Part shown: in pieces, positions 60,499 to 64,000 of the stretch | Position numbering within the stretch: the first letter of the stretch is position 1 | Layout of the letters: each line of letters opens with the position of its first letter | NCBI GenBank assembly: GCA_022578605.1 | Contig: MU394072.1 | Span: 186,001 to 250,000 of the forward strand | DNA: 64,000 bases | Reading direction: 5' to 3' | From: Camillea tinctor | Taxonomy: Eukaryota > Ascomycota > Sordariomycetes > Xylariales > Xylariaceae | The notes under the pieces: model-generated | The model's database searches: none | Seen by the model: only the letters and a program-made list of their open reading frames with translations | Told to the model about the DNA's origin: nothing | Made by a program: the position numbers and the translations under genes

Positions 60499-60903
60499 TT
60501 CTACTATGATTTGGCCACATGGCGCAGTTGGTCAGCGCCTGGCATACATTTCTGTGGGAACTAAATGTACGTGGGTTCGAATCCCGCTGTGGCCACGCTT
60601 GTTTGTTAAAGTGTATGGGGTGGCACTTTAACAGCAAGAGACCCTTCCTACCTGAGATGCTAGGTTTTCTTCCAGTACCACAAAAAGTCTTGTATTAATT
60701 TATCTTATGTACGGTACATGGTTTTTCCTAGCATCAAAAGCGGTTTTTCCTTTGTTTACTTTAACACGTTGGTACGGGGTTTTCTCGGAGACCCTTACTC
60801 CAACCGTCCTATGCCCTATACAGGGATAAGGGCTTACAGTATGTAATACTAGATAGGTCCGCCCGGACGTTAAATATATCATCATCATCTTCTACTATGA
60901 TTT
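60499..60903 (+). mobile_element. tRNA-derived SINE with 14-bp target-site duplication
   Basis: The element spans 60513-60889 (377 bp) between direct repeats of TTCTACTATGATTT (60499-60512 and 60890-60903). It starts exactly at the first base of a tRNA-like head: acceptor arms GGCCACA/TGTGGCC, a D arm with A box TGGCGCAGTTGG, and a T arm with B box GGTTCGAATCC. A non-tRNA body of about 290 bp follows, and the 3' end is an ATCATCATC simple-repeat tail. Head, internal Pol III promoter, unrelated body, repeat tail and target duplication are the defining parts of a tRNA-SINE mobilised by a LINE reverse transcriptase. Confidence 0.88.
60513..60595 (+). ncRNA. tRNA-like head with non-canonical anticodon domain
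   Basis: Acceptor (7 perfect pairs), D arm (GCGC/GCGC) and T arm (GTGGG/CCCGC, loop TTCGAAT) are intact. The 31 nt between D and T arms cannot form a normal five-pair anticodon stem. Instead TACATTT (60545-60551) pairs perfectly with AAATGTA (60563-60569) around an 11-nt loop. It is therefore better read as the SINE head than as a working tRNA, though a tRNA finder may report it. Confidence 0.7.
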
Positions 60904-62766
60904 TGGAATCGGGCACTGTGAGTCATGAACAACTCACCTGGTTTCTCCTCCTCACACCGTAATTCCGAGTTACTTACATACATACCTACCTTAGGTAGTA
61001 TACCTACATCTGTTCTAGGTGGATAATGCCATCAGCTGTATGGCGTTGCCTATGAAACCGCTCGTCCCTCAGTGAGGACGATTATGGCTCTGTCTCCACT
61101 GCTTTGTGCACATAATTATGACAGCTACCTACACTGCAGTACAGTATGGTGCCATATGTAAATAGTAAATAAGCTTCTCTGGTGAAGTACTAATGGGAGA
61201 TCAAGCCGCAGTTGATAGATTTGGTTCGGAGCTTGCCAGTCTCTCCCCGTACGCACGTCTTGGTTACGGCTAGCATGGGCCGTGGCTACAGGGTCACGAA
61301 TTTCAGTTATGAAGCCTTTACTCCTTGCGTGCTGATAGTCACCATGTTATTCCATATCGGTATCTTCAACCTCCTCCTTTTGACGTGTATTTGATCGATT
61401 CATCATTCGATAAAAACCCAAAGTCCATTTACGTTGCTAGTTTGCAACCCAAGTTTTTACGACCTAAACTAACGCGACTAACCTGGTCATCACGGACCAA
61501 TACAAGAGACGGTCAAGACGGTTAGCTAGCGGGATCACCGCCAGTGAGGGGGCTTGAGCGAGGGGTGCTTAAGTGGAGTGCTGCAAAGACGGTCAAAAGA
61601 ATATTTCCATCGAATATGTCCATGTTCCAATATCCATGATCCGCAGCACATCAGAGGGGGTTTTGTGTCCCGCAGTTCCTGCCAATGTCTAAAAACGGAC
61701 AGAAGAGCCAGATGATCACACATACCAGTTTTCGTCGATGATGGGCATCACGACAGACACGTACCTGACGACCAAGTCCTTCGCTGGGTCTATCCCCGCT
61801 GTTGAAAAAAAAATTACATCCAGTCGTCACGATAAGCGCAGCGCCACTTGTCTCCAGTCAAGGCCTGCAGTCTACTATCTCCTCACCCGCCCTTTTTTTT
61901 TTCTTCCTCCCGTGATTAACGACCGACTCGTCCCAAGTCACTCAACTGGTGTCTATCTTGGTTGGGTGCATGCACGACCTAGGTAGTAAGCTACTAAGAT
62001 AGTACGATTTAAGAACCTGTCTTCCCCCTTTTCTATTTTGTGTGGTTTTCGTAAGTGTTCGTTCAAGCGCAGAGAGCGCCGATTTGCTGGGATGAAAGAA
62101 GGTCGACGAATGGGGTCTGTCAAACTTGCGTACATATGCAAATGTTGTGTAATCAAAGTAGGTATTGTATGTAGTGTAGCGAAGAGCTTGCGACATGGAA
62201 CAGCGTCACATCATTTTGCATCCCGATCTCGCCCTAGTAACCGACTGCAATGAGTTGTTGTAATGTTGCTGCAGGTGCGCCTGATCTTCAGCTACTCCGG
62301 GCCAATCATCACGACGCGCTCAGAGCTGGGTCTCCTGAATGGGCGGCCTGTGTGGACTCTTTCGTCTCAAAGGATGAGTTACCCCTTCTCGTGGGCATCC
62401 TTGCTGGGTTATACACAACTCACTCACCTTGACCGGAGAAACCGACTAACTATATACTTAATAACCGTTCCCTCCTGAGAGGGTTCGTGAGGTGAACCCA
62501 CCCTAGACTTTTACTGTTCACTTCTATCTTATTAGCTTGTTATGCGGTAGCCTGATATCCCTTGCCAATTGAGCGGATACTAGACCGCTGTCGCTTGCTC
62601 ACCGCCGGGTCCTGGACTAAGAAAGGAGTGGCTGACTGGCTCGACTGGAGGCTTTATTTTTACCGCTGCTCCCGTTGAAGCAGAGAGGTCAAAGAACTTT
62701 AGTTATTCACCACATCCTACCTCGACCCTACGTACGCTCTACCACGGGAGAGCTTTTCGAGTCACA

Positions 62767-64000
62767 ATGGCAGTCGAAATCGTTACCATTGTCAACCAAT
62801 CTGGCAAAGTCATCAGCAATGTAAGTTACAGTGCAAGGGACAGACTTTACTTCACCCCCTGTCTCTTTTTTTCCCTTTAGCTACCTAGAGATGCCCCACC
62901 GAAATTCATTCGGAGCTTTATTTTATTCTATTTTGTTCCTTCAAATCGATGAGTATCATAGCTATTTCAACTGAGCTTGGTTACAACAATATGAAGCATA
63001 CACTTTGCTAATAAGATACGTATATTACAATAGGGCAAACATATATTGAATGTTCTCAAAGAGGCCAGAGCCACTTATCAGGAGAAGAAAGCAGCCCTTA
63101 AGGCGGAACGCGCCATCAGACGCAGCCATACGTTTGACGTAGCCGCCGAACCTAGATATGACGATGCGGTTGATCATGGACTTATTGGCTGGCAACAACG
63201 GTCATCCTTCGACGACGGTGCTTCCCGGGCCTCATCTCGTAGGAGCCATCGCTCTCGAAGCTCGAAGCACCGTTCCGTATCAGAATCAAGACCGGCATTG
63301 ACTGAGGGCAACCTAAAATCTCACTCTGAAGTCTCATCTACGGCCCCTTCACGAGTCCCTTCGGTATACAAATCTTCTCACGGAGAGAATGCGCTCAGAG
63401 CGATGCCTACCCACCTGGAGGAGTCTGAGGAGCTGGTCCCTGCAAGAAAGAGTGTATATATGCACGGGTCAAGGTCCGATACGTCAATTCAGCAGCATGG
63501 TGGAAAACCTAAGAAGGATATTGATATGAACTTGGCATATGGCGATCTCCCTCCTGACCTAGAAGAGAGGGTTGACCTCGATCCAGTGTACAAGTCGGAG
63601 GAGAAAGAGCAGGAAGCAGAGGACCTTATTGACAAGATTGAGAATATCCTGACAGAAGCCCACTGTATGCATCATACCGCTACCCACATTATCCAGCACT
63701 TGCAAGACAACCCAGAAGCTGCTGCCGCCGTGGCGCTCGCACTCGCCGAGCTTTCGGCTCTCCTTGGGAAAATGTCGCCATCTTTCCTCGGCATCCTGAA
63801 GGGAGGAAGCCCCGCTATCTTCGCTTTACTCGCGAGTCCTCAGTTCCTTATCGCAGCCGGCGTGACTGTCGGAGTAACGGTGGTTATGTTTGGTGGTTGG
63901 AAGATCATCAAGCGGATTCAGGAGGGTCAGGAGGCTAATGCGAGGCGGCCGATGGCTTTCAGCGCGCAAACGCAAGCGCCAAGCGAAGCGGAATACCCGC
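62767..64000 (+). CDS. Conserved fungal protein of unknown function, 3' end outside window
   Basis: Exon 1 is 62767-62820 (18 codons, MAVEIVTIVNQSGKVISN). After a 213-nt intron (GTAAGT...TAG, GCTAATA branch) exon 2 runs from 63034 and is still open at the window edge, giving at least 340 residues. Residues 19-50 form a basic helix (NVLKEARATYQEKKAALKAE). A Ser/Arg-rich linker follows (SRRSHRSRSSKHRS). Then come an acidic segment, an Ala-rich helix (EAAAAVALALAELSALLG), and a Gly/Val hydrophobic stretch that could be a membrane segment (FLIAAGVTVGVTVVMFGGW). I recall similar proteins from Sordariomycetes without a known role. The window end cuts the gene, so domain content is incomplete. Confidence 0.8.

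Larger units (their letters stand above)
59831..62766. other. Gene-poor region with a SINE
   Basis: There are 2.9 kb between two plus-strand genes. It contains the tRNA-derived SINE at 60513-60889. The remainder holds only short frames without motifs that I recognise. Confidence 0.5.

Noticed and set aside
61438..61490. Weak resemblance of TTGCAACCC...TTTTTACGAC...CTAACCTGG to the MITE arm
   Set aside because: The match needs several gaps, there is no inverted partner and no TA flanks, so it is not supported as a second copy.
1..64000. CRISPR arrays, bacterial operons, phage or LTR retrotransposon remains
   Set aside because: No regularly spaced repeats, no polycistronic layout and no reverse transcriptase, integrase or paired long terminal repeats were seen.

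Overview
The window looks like nuclear DNA of a filamentous ascomycete, most likely a Sordariomycete. Genes carry several short introns (57-213 nt) with GTRNGT donors, CTAAC/CTGAC branch sites and AG acceptors. Intergenic DNA is long, AT-richer and full of a TACCTAGGTA palindrome. A 5S rRNA gene sits alone between protein genes, as is usual in Pezizomycotina. I rebuilt exon structures by hand from the sequence and from recalled family conservation; no database was searched.

Left part (1-16 kb): a Cdc4-type F-box/WD40 ubiquitin-ligase receptor (+) faces a RecQ helicase (-) tail to tail. Next come a small secreted protein (+) and a fungal protein of unknown function with one membrane segment (-). 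A gene-poor stretch follows.

Accessory block (16-24 kb): a glutathione S-transferase (+), a Dal5-type MFS permease (-), a divergently transcribed M19 dipeptidase (+) with a GC-AG intron, and a sugar-type MFS permease (-). Together they look like a small glutathione-conjugate or dipeptide handling module. The GST plus M19 dipeptidase pair recalls GliG/GliJ of epipolythiodioxopiperazine pathways, but no NRPS, P450 or C-S lyase lies in the window.

Middle (26-41 kb): a dynamin-family GTPase (-), a PAP2 lipid phosphatase (-) divergent from a WW/FF-domain splicing-type protein (+), a dienelactone hydrolase (-), and a Kap123-type karyopherin (+). These are mostly core cellular genes.

Right part (41-64 kb): a 7.8-kb stretch without a recognisable gene holds microsatellites and a 258-bp TA-flanked MITE with ~83-bp inverted repeats. 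Then come a PIR-like GPI cell-wall protein (+), a WBP4-like U1-type zinc-finger protein (+), a 4.9-kb gene-poor stretch with the 5S rRNA gene (-), and a large multi-pass membrane protein (+). Next is a 377-bp tRNA-derived SINE bounded by a 14-bp target-site duplication. Last is a conserved gene of unknown function that runs off the right edge.

The most notable non-genic finds are the SINE, the MITE, the 5S gene and the nine copies of the palindrome.
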